From assembly GCF_040538665.1 (NCBI RefSeq), contig NZ_JBEWXT010000001.1, positions 2,258,501 through 2,322,500 of the forward strand: 64,000 nucleotides of DNA, written 5' to 3'. Below, piece after piece: positions 18,858 to 27,463 of this stretch (its first letter is position 1; the number at the start of each line of letters is the position of its first letter). Source of the stretch: Aureibaculum sp. 2308TA14-22 (GTDB lineage Bacteria > Bacteroidota > Bacteroidia > Flavobacteriales > Flavobacteriaceae). The translations under genes were made by a program, and so were the position numbers. The notes under the pieces were generated by a model that was given only the letters and a program-made list of their open reading frames with translations, did not search any database and was not told where the DNA came from.

Positions 18858-20141
18858 ATGACAACTACACACACATTTAATGTCCATTTTTGGTTGAAAA
18901 AGTCTTCAATCAAAAAAGATGAGACCGTACCCGTCTATGCCCGTATTTGGGTAGATAGTACTCCTGTTGATGTAAGTACCAAGGAAGCTATTTTAGAAGT
19001 GCATTGGTGCACTTCAGCTAGCAGAGTAAAGAAAAGAGTGAAAAACGCCAAATGCTTCAATGAAACTCTGGATGATGTACATTCCAAAATTAAAAAAGCC
19101 TACAAACAACTCAAAGAGGAAGGTAAATTCATCACAGCACAAGCTGTAAAGCTTCGGTATTTAGGTAAAGATAAAGTTATTTCAACCTGCAAAGAACTTA
19201 TAGATTATCATAAAAAAGAAGAATTAAAAAAATTAGCACCTGGAACTATAAAAAATTATAGTGCTACCGAAAAGTATATTGGAAGTTTTATCAAAAAAGA
19301 ATTCAAATCGGATGATGTCCATTTGTGCCAAATAGATTATTCCTTTATCGTCAAATTTGAAAGTTATCTTCGTACCTGCCCACCCCTACGCAAATCCCAA
19401 CCTCTGAACAATAATGGAATCATGAAACATCTGGAACGTTTGCAGAAGTTTACAACTCTGGCATTTAAACATGGTTGGATAAAATTAAACCCATTCACCA
19501 TGTACGAATTAAAGTACGAAGAATTTGATTGTCCCTTTTTAGAACAATTTGAGCTAGATGCGATTTCCGTTATTCCAATATCAGATAAAAGTATGAATTT
19601 GGTAAGGGATATTTTTGTTTTCGCCTGTTATACTGGCTTATGTTATATAGAAGTAAAGAATTTAAAAAAACAGAGTATCGTTAATGGGATAGATGGAGAG
19701 CAATGGATTATGGTAAAACGTCAGAAATCTAAAATACCAGTAAAGTTGCCATTATTGGATGAAGCCAAAGAAACTTTAGAAAAATATTACGATTACCCAT
19801 GCATTGAAAACAACTATTCACTTCTTAGGGTATTTAGTGATCAAAAAGTTAACAAATACCTTAAGAAAATGGCCAAACTATGCAACATTGATAAAAACCT
19901 GACCTTTCATGTGGCACGGCACACATTCGCAACTACAATAGCACTTTTAAATGGTGTTCCTATTGAAACTGTATCTAAGCTATTAGGTCATAAAAAACTA
20001 TCGACAACTCAAAAATATGCTAGGGTCATTGAAAAGAAAATCAGTAAGGATATGCAACACCTAAAAACCAAGCTGAAAACTAATTCAAGAAAAAATTTGG
20101 AGTATAGAGAAACTGAATATGGGCATTTGAAAATAGTATAA
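18858..20141 (+). CDS. Tyrosine recombinase / integrase (CTnDOT family)
   Basis: 427 residues. The N-terminal arm-binding domain (about 1-95, FWLKKSSIKKDETVPVYARI) is typical of Bacteroidetes ICE integrases. A SAM-like core-binding domain spans about 110-215. The catalytic domain (about 225-405) has HVARHTFATT (the HxxR box), LLGHKKLSTTQKYARV with His and the Tyr nucleophile. In the first box, where most tyrosine recombinases have TGLR, this one reads YTGLCYIEVKNL, so Arg I is replaced by Cys. IntDOT is also known to lack this Arg. It is the first gene after tRNA-Pro and presumably catalyses integration there. Confidence 0.95.
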   Translation: MTTTHTFNVHFWLKKSSIKKDETVPVYARIWVDSTPVDVSTKEAILEVHWCTSASRVKKRVKNAKCFNETLDDVHSKIKKAYKQLKEEGKFITAQAVKLRYLGKDKVISTCKELIDYHKKEELKKLAPGTIKNYSATEKYIGSFIKKEFKSDDVHLCQIDYSFIVKFESYLRTCPPLRKSQPLNNNGIMKHLERLQKFTTLAFKHGWIKLNPFTMYELKYEEFDCPFLEQFELDAISVIPISDKSMNLVRDIFVFACYTGLCYIEVKNLKKQSIVNGIDGEQWIMVKRQKSKIPVKLPLLDEAKETLEKYYDYPCIENNYSLLRVFSDQKVNKYLKKMAKLCNIDKNLTFHVARHTFATTIALLNGVPIETVSKLLGHKKLSTTQKYARVIEKKISKDMQHLKTKLKTNSRKNLEYRETEYGHLKIV

Positions 20142-20249
20142 TAAAATTGTAATTTGCTGATAATATGGGAAAACAATTACTATTGGTTATCATATCTCTT
20201 TTTTGGGAACTACTAAATACTCTTAGCGACCAATTATTTTTCACTTAGG

Positions 20250-21065
20250 TTATAGCCTCATCTCCCTATTCCCATTTTTCTCCTTAATCTGAATTGATAA
20301 TTTTTCAGAATCCCCTAACGTAAATTTTGGCATCACAATTACAAACTTATACGTTTGCCCATTCAAAAAAGTTTCCGGAAGATTATATCTATAGATAGGT
20401 TGTATTTGCAATTTCTGAAAAGAAGATTTTCTTCTTTTGTTCGTATTTACGCTATAAAAGTTAATGTAATCAACTTCAAAATCAATTCCAGATCTATTAT
20501 TGATTTCAATTACCGCATACACTTCCGAACGGTCATACACCAACTTTTTAAGAGAAAATAATATTGCTTTACCATGTCTTGCTTTTTGAATGAGATGTTT
20601 TTTAGTCAACAGATACTTACTAAATTTTTCAAAATATTCCTTTCGATATTCATAGGGATTTTGAGTTTGAACTTTTAGCAATGAGTCTTGTGGTACTGCA
20701 CCGTTTTTATTATTCTCAGTTTTAGGAATTTCATTCCCAATACTATTTGTTTTTGGAATAAAATAATTCAACTTTTTGAGTTCTTTATTATAAGTAATTA
20801 TATATGAGAAAACAGAACCGTCATCTCCAATAACCAATAAATTACTTGCTGCACCAGGCTTCGCTTGTAATAATCCTAAATATTGTTCGGTTTCTGTGTT
20901 ATAGGTAAATACAAAATTTCTTGAACCAGTTATACCTTGTTTTATTGGTGTTGGAAAAAACAGAGCCACACTCTTTTGGTCATTGGCATAAATGGTGTCC
21001 AACGGTTGTTGTGCTTTCATAGAAACAGAATAAGCAAGGAGTATTAATATCAGAAATGTTTTCAT
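20250..21065 (-). CDS. traN: Conjugative transposon protein TraN (DUF4138 family)
   Basis: 271 residues with a signal peptide (to about Ala18). DTIYANDQKSVALFFPTPIKQGITG is the family's N-terminal signature (beta-strand and processing of the outer-membrane lattice). A variable middle is followed by a beta domain (YDRSEVYAVIEINNRSGIDFEVDYINFYSV) common to TraN. It is thought to be an outer-envelope part of the transfer channel, working with TraM. It is the last tra gene before the integrase; traO, traP and traQ, which usually follow, are missing. Confidence 0.85.
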   Translation of the reverse strand: MKTFLILILLAYSVSMKAQQPLDTIYANDQKSVALFFPTPIKQGITGSRNFVFTYNTETEQYLGLLQAKPGAASNLLVIGDDGSVFSYIITYNKELKKLNYFIPKTNSIGNEIPKTENNKNGAVPQDSLLKVQTQNPYEYRKEYFEKFSKYLLTKKHLIQKARHGKAILFSLKKLVYDRSEVYAVIEINNRSGIDFEVDYINFYSVNTNKRRKSSFQKLQIQPIYRYNLPETFLNGQTYKFVIVMPKFTLGDSEKLSIQIKEKNGNREMRL

Positions 21066-21090
21066 GCGAGTATAATTTTAATAAAATGGC

Positions 21091-22020
21091 TCAATGAGGC
21101 TTTAAAATAAGTTTATAGTTATTGATGATGGTTACTTTTATCTTTCGATTATGGCGTTGAAATACTTTCGATACACCACTTACTTGTGGTACGCCTGGGA
21201 TATTTACTTCATCGATTAGTTCCCCTGCCACTTCCTTAGCGATTTCTCCCTTAAAACTGTTTTCTACATAAATGCCCTCGCTGCCATCCTGAAAATCGAA
21301 TGCCCTTAGTTTGGTGGGTACATGATTGATATTTTCAATTTCAATCATTGCTCGGTTTGGCTGAAATTTTATGAAACCATAGATGAGTGAATTTCTGGAA
21401 ACCAACTTTCCATTGATGGTGGCATCTTTGGTCAATCGCATCCGCAATCGATAATTCTTTTTGACGACTTGATTCCCATCTACTTCTACAAAAATGGCTT
21501 TATCCGTGTTGGTCTGCTTTTTGGTATTCTTGTTTTGTGCTGGACTTGATGCGAAAAACTGCTGGTGTTCCACTCCCATTCTTTTTGCCGAGACATATTT
21601 TTCTTGAATTAATTTCAAAGAATCTTTGGTAGTATCGACTGGAATACTTTTGGTTTTCGGTTGAGAGCTATTATAACTGTTTTGGGAATAATGTAGTTGT
21701 CCGTGACGGTAAATACTATCTATGATGCGTTGTTTATCCTTATCAATCAATTCAGGATCATAAGTACCGGTAGAGTCCAACAGGCGTTCGTCATAAATAC
21801 TTGGAGCATTGGTCTGTCTTACTTCTTTTAAATCATTCAGAGCATCGAGTTTCGATTCATATTGTTTTTGTTCGTCTTTGAGTTCTGGAACTGGGACTTC
21901 GTTATTTTCTATGACCGATTCTTCATCTTCCTTAAATAATGTCATGGCATAGGCTATGATATACAGCAAAATACATACTAAAATCAAAACGAATACTATT
22001 TTCTTTTTGTTAAATTTCAT
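21091..22020 (-). CDS. traM: Conjugative transposon protein TraM
   Basis: 309 residues. One N-terminal membrane helix (about 7-27), then a long acidic and coiled region (about 35-180) and a C-terminal beta domain (about 190-309: KKNYRLRMRLTKDATINGKLV, RNSLIYGFIKFQPNRAMIEI, VSGVSKVFQRHNRKIKVTIINNYKLIL). This is the VirB10-like layout of Bacteroidetes TraM, bridging inner and outer membranes. Gap to traN is 25 bp. Confidence 0.9.
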   Translation of the reverse strand: MKFNKKKIVFVLILVCILLYIIAYAMTLFKEDEESVIENNEVPVPELKDEQKQYESKLDALNDLKEVRQTNAPSIYDERLLDSTGTYDPELIDKDKQRIIDSIYRHGQLHYSQNSYNSSQPKTKSIPVDTTKDSLKLIQEKYVSAKRMGVEHQQFFASSPAQNKNTKKQTNTDKAIFVEVDGNQVVKKNYRLRMRLTKDATINGKLVSRNSLIYGFIKFQPNRAMIEIENINHVPTKLRAFDFQDGSEGIYVENSFKGEIAKEVAGELIDEVNIPGVPQVSGVSKVFQRHNRKIKVTIINNYKLILKPH

Positions 22021-22053
22021 TAGGATTAAATCTTTAAGTTTTCAAATTGTTTT

Positions 22054-22668
22054 TTATTTTGGACTTTCACTCTTTTTTAAGGTTTTTTCGAAAAAATTGG
22101 TGATTAACAACCCATGTGTATTGTTCGGAAAATTACGCTCTACATGAATTAAACTTCCAGTAGTGGTCAGTTCATATGAATCGATTACCGACCCTCGGTT
22201 AATTTCAAATAAAACAGTACACTGAAAACGGTAGGGTTCTTTTTGTAATTCTACCTTGGATTCAATTTGGATAACCCGTTGTACCAAAGAATATTGTAAC
22301 AATCGGTTATATACCCCATCCGACTTTTTTTGCCGATAGATCGCATCTACGGTACTATCCCCCAACCAGATTGCTTTTGCCAAGTTCTTCTCATAGTTAC
22401 TGGCATCTATATTATAGAAATAGGTATGGAACAATTCCAAATGGGCCTTGGCTTCTACTTCCAGGTTTTCTTTTTGGGAAACCAATTGCAAGGGAATGAC
22501 TTGGCCATCGGTATTGACCATAAAGGCATTGTTTATGGATTGCTTATAGATATGGGCTACCATAAATATAGCTACGACCGCTATGCTGGCGGATCCGATC
22601 ACCACCGACAGAACGATAAATCGGTTTTTTTTTAACAAAGTGTAAATATTTTTATAAGGTGTTCTCAT
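22054..22668 (-). CDS. traK: Conjugative transposon protein TraK
   Basis: 204 residues from the ATG at 22668. A longer frame runs into traJ and adds residues unlike the family; an ATG at 22692 is also possible. A membrane helix at about 16-40 (FIVLSVVIGSASIAVVAIFMVAHIYKQ) is followed by NAFMVNTDGQVIPL and a VirB8-like alpha/beta domain (AHLELFHTYFYNIDASNYEKNLAKAIWLGD), the family hallmark. It is an inner-membrane assembly factor of the type IV channel. traL is absent from its usual place after traK. Confidence 0.9.
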   Translation of the reverse strand: MRTPYKNIYTLLKKNRFIVLSVVIGSASIAVVAIFMVAHIYKQSINNAFMVNTDGQVIPLQLVSQKENLEVEAKAHLELFHTYFYNIDASNYEKNLAKAIWLGDSTVDAIYRQKKSDGVYNRLLQYSLVQRVIQIESKVELQKEPYRFQCTVLFEINRGSVIDSYELTTTGSLIHVERNFPNNTHGLLITNFFEKTLKKSESPK

Positions 22669-22712
22669 TTTACTATTAATTATTTTTATCATCTTTTTTT
22701 GCCAAATGTGGC

Positions 22713-23549
22713 TTAGCCACCAGTAAAGAGTTTTAAGGTAAATGTGGTGGCCCGTCGGTACAATTTGAACTTTAACAGTACGATAAAACCTATCGAGCCA
22801 AACTCGATTAAGGGTGCAAAATATTGCTCCCCCCAATCCGTACCAAAGAGATTGCTCCAAAAGTTGGTGTTGATTTCCGTGTAGATGTTATTGACAAATA
22901 CATTGACTAGAAAGAAAGCGGGAACCAACATATAGACCCCAGCATAGAGCTTAAAAAAGTTATAGGCCAATGCCCTAAACTTTTCAAAAACCGCCAAGCT
23001 GATAACCAAAGGAAAAAACGCTTGCATAATCCCTAACAGAAAAAAACGCTCTGCCAAAAACAAGGGATAAATAAACAAATCCAATAGCCACAGAAAAACG
23101 GCAATGATAAAGGACAATACCCGCAAACCAAAGAATGGTGTTACCAGAGCTTCATATAATAATGCCATGGCTTTCTTTGCAGCATCGATAATCCCAACTT
23201 CGGTTTCTATATCAATATCTTGCAACTGTAAGGGTAGTAACGCTGGAGCGGTATCGGTATACTGGCTTTCAATATTGACCAAAATGGAATCAAAAACACC
23301 CAATAGTTGAGTCGAGAAAATGACCAAAATTACAATGGCAAAATTCTTGGCAAGTTCTGCTGGGGTCAATCCCCAAGTATAACCATCTTTTGTTGCTACA
23401 CCTTCATTGTATTTTTTAAGGATATTGACCAAAAAGAAAAGCACTGCCAAAGTTTTCATTCCTGCAATAGTATATTGAGAAAAGTCACTGCTTTTAATCG
23501 TGGTAAAAACAGCATCGATATATTCCAGTCCTATGCTTAATGATATCAT
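22713..23549 (-). CDS. traJ: Conjugative transposon protein TraJ
   Basis: 278 residues, polytopic with about six hydrophobic segments (for example 27-45, 63-82, 130-160, 165-190, 205-225, 250-268). The pattern FSIGLEYIDAVFTTI-like start, GVFDSILVNIESQY and a long central hydrophobic pair match the TraJ family, comparable to VirB6/TrbL inner-membrane channel proteins. Stop lies 44 bp before the chosen traK start. Confidence 0.88.
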   Translation of the reverse strand: MISLSIGLEYIDAVFTTIKSSDFSQYTIAGMKTLAVLFFLVNILKKYNEGVATKDGYTWGLTPAELAKNFAIVILVIFSTQLLGVFDSILVNIESQYTDTAPALLPLQLQDIDIETEVGIIDAAKKAMALLYEALVTPFFGLRVLSFIIAVFLWLLDLFIYPLFLAERFFLLGIMQAFFPLVISLAVFEKFRALAYNFFKLYAGVYMLVPAFFLVNVFVNNIYTEINTNFWSNLFGTDWGEQYFAPLIEFGSIGFIVLLKFKLYRRATTFTLKLFTGG

Positions 23550-23558
23550 GGCTATGGT

Positions 23559-24140
23559 TTAATGTTTGGCTTCTCTGTTATTGATTTTATCTTGCATTTC
23601 CCGAAAGGCAACAATCTCTCTATACAATCTGGTTTTTTGATTGATTTCGGCTACCATTTCATTGGATTGCTTTTCTTTAGCCTTTATCATTTCCAAGCGT
23701 TCTGCATCAGTCATTTTTAGGTTATCACTTGATAATATTTCACTAATAAACTTGACATCCTTTACGGCATTATCAATAATTGCGTTAAAGGAATTACTAA
23801 TCCGTTCGATTTCTTCAGGTTTGATATAAGGAGAATCCAAAATAGCTCTCAAATCATCTTTTACCACATTAAACAAGCGTTCATTGTTCTTTGCTAATTC
23901 TTTTACAGCTTTTAGCTGTTTGATGACATTGCTTACCTTTTCTATATTTTCTTTTTGTTTCTTGAGAAACTCTACCGTCTTTATCAGTTTATCGGTTTGC
24001 TTTCCTGCTTCCGTCAAGGCTTTTCCTAATTGAACATAGTTGGTATGGTCGTAAACAGGCTCACCCTGGCACGCACCGCGTGCATTTTGTAAAAGGATGA
24101 ATAATGTCGCTAAGAGGATTTTTTTAATTGTATTGTTCAT
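23559..24140 (-). CDS. traI: Conjugative transposon protein TraI (DUF4141-like)
   Basis: 193 residues from the ATG at 24140; the frame continues upstream but without signal sequence. A signal peptide (to about residue 24, ARGACQ) precedes the conserved GEPVYDHTNYVQLGKALTEAGKQ and a long helical coiled region. The family resembles VirB5-type pilus-tip or channel components in layout; its precise role is not established. It sits 76 bp after traG and 9 bp before traJ. Confidence 0.85.
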   Translation of the reverse strand: MNNTIKKILLATLFILLQNARGACQGEPVYDHTNYVQLGKALTEAGKQTDKLIKTVEFLKKQKENIEKVSNVIKQLKAVKELAKNNERLFNVVKDDLRAILDSPYIKPEEIERISNSFNAIIDNAVKDVKFISEILSSDNLKMTDAERLEMIKAKEKQSNEMVAEINQKTRLYREIVAFREMQDKINNREAKH

Positions 24141-24216
24141 GGTTTTTAATGTTAACAGGCATCGCCTGATTTGTTTATTATTTGTTATGTTTATAAAATC
24201 TGTAATACTAAAACAG

Positions 24217-26631
24217 TCAATGACGGTGCTGGAGAAATTTAGTGATGGCCTTTTCCATATCATTGGTCTCATTATAAATGTCCTTTATGGCCTCGTTTTC
24301 CACACCATCGGTCAGATAGGCGGCATAGACTTCTGGTGGTACTTCCAATCTGAAAATATTGCTCTCCTTCCCTATTTTGATAAAGATTTCTGTATACTTC
24401 CTATCGCCAGTTAGGTTGTTCCGAATGGACTTCAATTGGTTAAGATCATGTGAGGACAGATTTAACCTTTTTTGGAGTTCGCCGTAACCTTTTTCATTGT
24501 ACAGACTGTATATGACCTGTGTATTCTCCAGAATACTAGCCGAAGTAGCATTGTTCGGTAATTGGTTGATGGATTGCAGGATAATACCAATTGCCCCATT
24601 TTGTTTACGGATGGCTTGGTAGTAATATTCAACACTTTCCAAAACATTTTCAAATTTGAGTTGTTTAGCAAATTCATCAAAAAGAATAATCCCTTTTTCG
24701 GCTTTATTTTGCCAAATGGTACGTTGGATGGCAGATTTAATCAGTTTCAGCATCACCGATAATATTTCTTTGTTGTCCTTGACTTCGTCCAGTTCAAATA
24801 CTATTAGGCGTTTATCTTCAATTCTATAAGTCTGGTCTTTGTTTACATTGAAAAGAAAACTATACAATCCGTTACCTACATATTCAGACAGGATATGTAG
24901 GAAATCATTGAGATTCAAATGACGTTCGTGAATGTTAAGCGTCTTTAACAATACATTCTTTTGAGCTTCAACAAAAGCATATAGTGAAGCCAACGAATGG
25001 GTGTCTTTGACACTATTTTGATAGTAATATTGTAATACCTTTTTTAAGGCTACGGACTGTGCCTTGGATGCTTCTTTTCTAGAGGCCAACAGTTCCAACA
25101 AAAAGACAGCCAAATCTTCCAATCGATCCGGGGCCACAATACCGTTGGCACTTTTGGGCATATAAAATGGATTGATTCCCAAGTTTTTACCATGCTCATA
25201 ACGAAGTATCACATGGTCATTGGGATAAAGTTTTGCAAATTTGGCGTAGGATCCGCCCAAGTCAATAATGACAACTCGTGTACCACTTTCGAAATACTGG
25301 CGTAAAATATTATTGGCTAAAAAAGATTTCCCTTCTCCAGTCGGAGCAAATATGGCAAAATTTCGTGCCTTGATACGTTTCTTTTGTTCATCCCAGACAT
25401 CTTTGAGTACAGGAATGTTATGCTGCCTATCATTAAAAATGACACCAGTAGCATCTGATTGATAGTTGGTATTGTTTATATATAAACACAAGGCATGTTT
25501 TAAATCGGTTACATAGACATCTTCATTGGAAAAATTGGAAGCAAAACAACAATAGCTATTGACAAAATAATGTTTGCGTTCTTCACCTTTTGGATAATAG
25601 GGTATTATATCCAGTTCCTTAAACTCCGCTTTAATATTCGAGGCAATATTACCTAGCCTCTGCGGCTCGCAGGACCAGAAAATGATGTTGAGATGCCCTC
25701 TGATGATTTGTGAAGTTTCATCTTCATTGATTTGACTTAGGATATGTTCAATCTTTTTGAGAACTACGCGGTTTTGGGTGCCAAAATTGATGCTCTTCTT
25801 TAATTCTTCAATTTTCCTTTCGAGCAGTTTTCTCCATTTGTGTTTATCATCCAAATAGAGGATTTGATTGACAATATGATTTTCATCGATACCCAATCCC
25901 AAACCATCAATAAAACCTTGGTGGAATATAAAATCGTTGGAAGTAAACTTGTCATCGGGTTTGCTGCTTTGTACAGCATCTCCAAAACACAGTTCGCTAT
26001 TAACTGCTAATACATCAAAATGGTTATTACCGATTTCAATATCCGAATTGTTCAATAAAATATCTGTATCAAAATCTTGATTAAAACCATTAAAATAGGT
26101 GTCGGTTAATGATAAGATTTCGTTTTGGTTTAATTGTAGCAAAGAAACCTTTCTGCTATTGTTTATAAAAGAAACGGTATCATTGACCGCTGATATAAAA
26201 GCTTGTACAGTATGGTCGAGTTCGGTATGGATGCTTTTTTCTACACTTCGAAAAGGATTGGTATATTTTGAAGCATTTAGAGCTTTGTTATATGGTAGTA
26301 TAAAAAATAGATAGCAATTATGCTTTAGATATTCCCTTCCTTTAAAATAGTCATTGGTCGCTTTCTCCAAAAAGCTTTGATTTGGCAGCATTGCTGCTTT
26401 ATAGTTACTTTTTTGGTAAATATCTTGTTTATGGACAACGGTGCTTGTTGGCAATGATTTAAAAGCTTGAAACCATGTGCCATGCAATTCTTCAAAGTCT
26501 TTTTCAGAAAGTGAATAAACTTCTGGGAGTGATGTTTTATAACATAGAATGACATTTCCATTATTAGCGAAAACGACATGACCTTGGATATCAATTATGG
26601 GATGGTATGCAGAGAGATTTATTTTTTTCAT
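24217..26631 (-). CDS. traG: Conjugation ATPase TraG (VirB4 family)
   Basis: 804 residues, matching Bacteroidetes TraG proteins that power type IV secretion. The N-terminal half holds the family-specific region (LSAYHPIIDIQGHVVF, GTWFQAFKSLPTSTVVHKQDIY). The C-terminal ATPase domain has Walker A APTGEGKSFLANNIL (about 427-441), the following VIIDLGGSYAKFA, and Walker B GIILFDEFAKQL (about 655-666), then QNGAIGIILQSINQLP. Length is normal. It is an inner-membrane-associated ATPase, distinct from the coupling protein, which is not found in the window. Confidence 0.95.
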   Translation of the reverse strand: MKKINLSAYHPIIDIQGHVVFANNGNVILCYKTSLPEVYSLSEKDFEELHGTWFQAFKSLPTSTVVHKQDIYQKSNYKAAMLPNQSFLEKATNDYFKGREYLKHNCYLFFILPYNKALNASKYTNPFRSVEKSIHTELDHTVQAFISAVNDTVSFINNSRKVSLLQLNQNEILSLTDTYFNGFNQDFDTDILLNNSDIEIGNNHFDVLAVNSELCFGDAVQSSKPDDKFTSNDFIFHQGFIDGLGLGIDENHIVNQILYLDDKHKWRKLLERKIEELKKSINFGTQNRVVLKKIEHILSQINEDETSQIIRGHLNIIFWSCEPQRLGNIASNIKAEFKELDIIPYYPKGEERKHYFVNSYCCFASNFSNEDVYVTDLKHALCLYINNTNYQSDATGVIFNDRQHNIPVLKDVWDEQKKRIKARNFAIFAPTGEGKSFLANNILRQYFESGTRVVIIDLGGSYAKFAKLYPNDHVILRYEHGKNLGINPFYMPKSANGIVAPDRLEDLAVFLLELLASRKEASKAQSVALKKVLQYYYQNSVKDTHSLASLYAFVEAQKNVLLKTLNIHERHLNLNDFLHILSEYVGNGLYSFLFNVNKDQTYRIEDKRLIVFELDEVKDNKEILSVMLKLIKSAIQRTIWQNKAEKGIILFDEFAKQLKFENVLESVEYYYQAIRKQNGAIGIILQSINQLPNNATSASILENTQVIYSLYNEKGYGELQKRLNLSSHDLNQLKSIRNNLTGDRKYTEIFIKIGKESNIFRLEVPPEVYAAYLTDGVENEAIKDIYNETNDMEKAITKFLQHRH

Positions 26632-26645
26632 GCTTAGAACTATAT

Positions 26646-26960
26646 TTATTTTCTAATAATTATCTTTTTACTAAATCCCTCGGTGAGGGAAAGACACGCT
26701 TTTTTATTGCTAATGGTTTTTGGGAATACTTTTTTGAAATAGAAATGAGAAGGATTATTGGTCAAATAGATCAAAGCGATGTACAAGACAATATTGAATA
26801 TCAATGCTGTAAGAATCACAATGAAACCAAAAGAAAAAATGATAACCATAAACGAGCCGATAATAGATGTCATCATCAGGGCAAATAAGGAAATATTCAA
26901 ACCCATAATCTCAGCTTGTTTTCTCATGTTTCTATAAACTTCAAATTTTCTCAAACTCAC
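26646..26960 (-). CDS. traF: Conjugative transposon protein TraF (DUF4133, VirB3-like)
   Basis: 104 residues from a GTG start that keeps the conserved stretch FEVYRNMRKQAEIMGL. Two adjacent membrane helices (about 22-44 and 46-66) are followed by HFYFKKVFPKTISNK, as in TraF of CTnDOT-like elements. It would sit in the inner membrane beside the TraG ATPase. Spacing to traG is 14 bp. Confidence 0.88.
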   Translation of the reverse strand: MSLRKFEVYRNMRKQAEIMGLNISLFALMMTSIIGSFMVIIFSFGFIVILTALIFNIVLYIALIYLTNNPSHFYFKKVFPKTISNKKACLSLTEGFSKKIIIRK

Positions 26961-27021
26961 AGAGTTTTTTATTATTTAGATTAAAAATGTATTTTTAATT
27001 ATATAAATGCATCTATGATGC

Positions 27022-27309
27022 CTAGACTACTATTCCTATTAAATAGGTGAAGATTCCTACAACTGCACCCGCAATAAGTACAAAGACCAATACACGGGTA
27101 ATCCCTTTTTTTAAATCCGAATTCTCTCCAAAGAAATGTCCAGCATTAAAAAGAAAGCCTATTAGAAAAATAACACCTAAGATGATGGGGAAAATGGAAC
27201 GGACGGTTTGAGAAACATCATTTACGGAATCTTCAATACCTCCAATTTGAGCAAAAATAGAAGTGGTGATAAAAAATGCTACTGTGGTCAATGCGATTGA
27301 TTTTTTCAT
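27022..27309 (-). CDS. traE: Conjugative transposon protein TraE (DUF4134, VirB2/pilin-like)
   Basis: 95 residues. A signal peptide (about 1-20, FFITTSIFAQ) precedes a small body with two membrane helices (about 41-60 and 71-94), the GHFFGENSDLKKGITR loop between them being conserved. This is the layout of pilin-like subunits. It is the first gene of the visible tra block and reads away from the amidase gene across a region with three inverted repeats. Confidence 0.9.
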   Translation of the reverse strand: MKKSIALTTVAFFITTSIFAQIGGIEDSVNDVSQTVRSIFPIILGVIFLIGFLFNAGHFFGENSDLKKGITRVLVFVLIAGAVVGIFTYLIGIVV

Positions 27310-27370
27310 AAGAAATCTATTTTAAATTTTTACTTGATTTTGATATATGAAAAATAATGTATATTGCTAT

Positions 27371-27397
27371 ACAAAATACTGTTAATCAGTATTTTGT
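27371..27397. promoter_or_regulatory. Perfect 11-bp inverted repeat between traE and the amidase gene (operator candidate)
   Basis: ACAAAATACTG (27371-27381) and CAGTATTTTGT (27387-27397) are exact reverse complements around TTAAT. The site lies in the 154-bp divergent intergenic region, where a dimeric repressor or activator could control both directions. Confidence 0.6.
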
Positions 27398-27414
27398 GAA
27401 TAAAATAAAATCTA

Positions 27415-27452
27415 AAAGGGATTATATCCCTTTGATGTGAATTGGCATCAAA
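27415..27452. promoter_or_regulatory. Two further inverted repeats before the amidase gene
   Basis: AAAGGGA/TCCCTTT (27415-27421 with 27427-27433, loop TTATA) and TTTGATG/CATCAAA (27431-27437 with 27446-27452). They share TTT and lie 12-50 bp ahead of the amidase ATG. They could be operators, or fold in the 5' leader and hide the start. Confidence 0.4.
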
Positions 27453-27463
27453 TGGTATGAAAA

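Noticed and set aside
22668-22860. Longer N-terminus of TraK
   Set aside because: It would overlap traJ by about 150 bp and adds residues without resemblance to the family; ATG at 22668 fits better.
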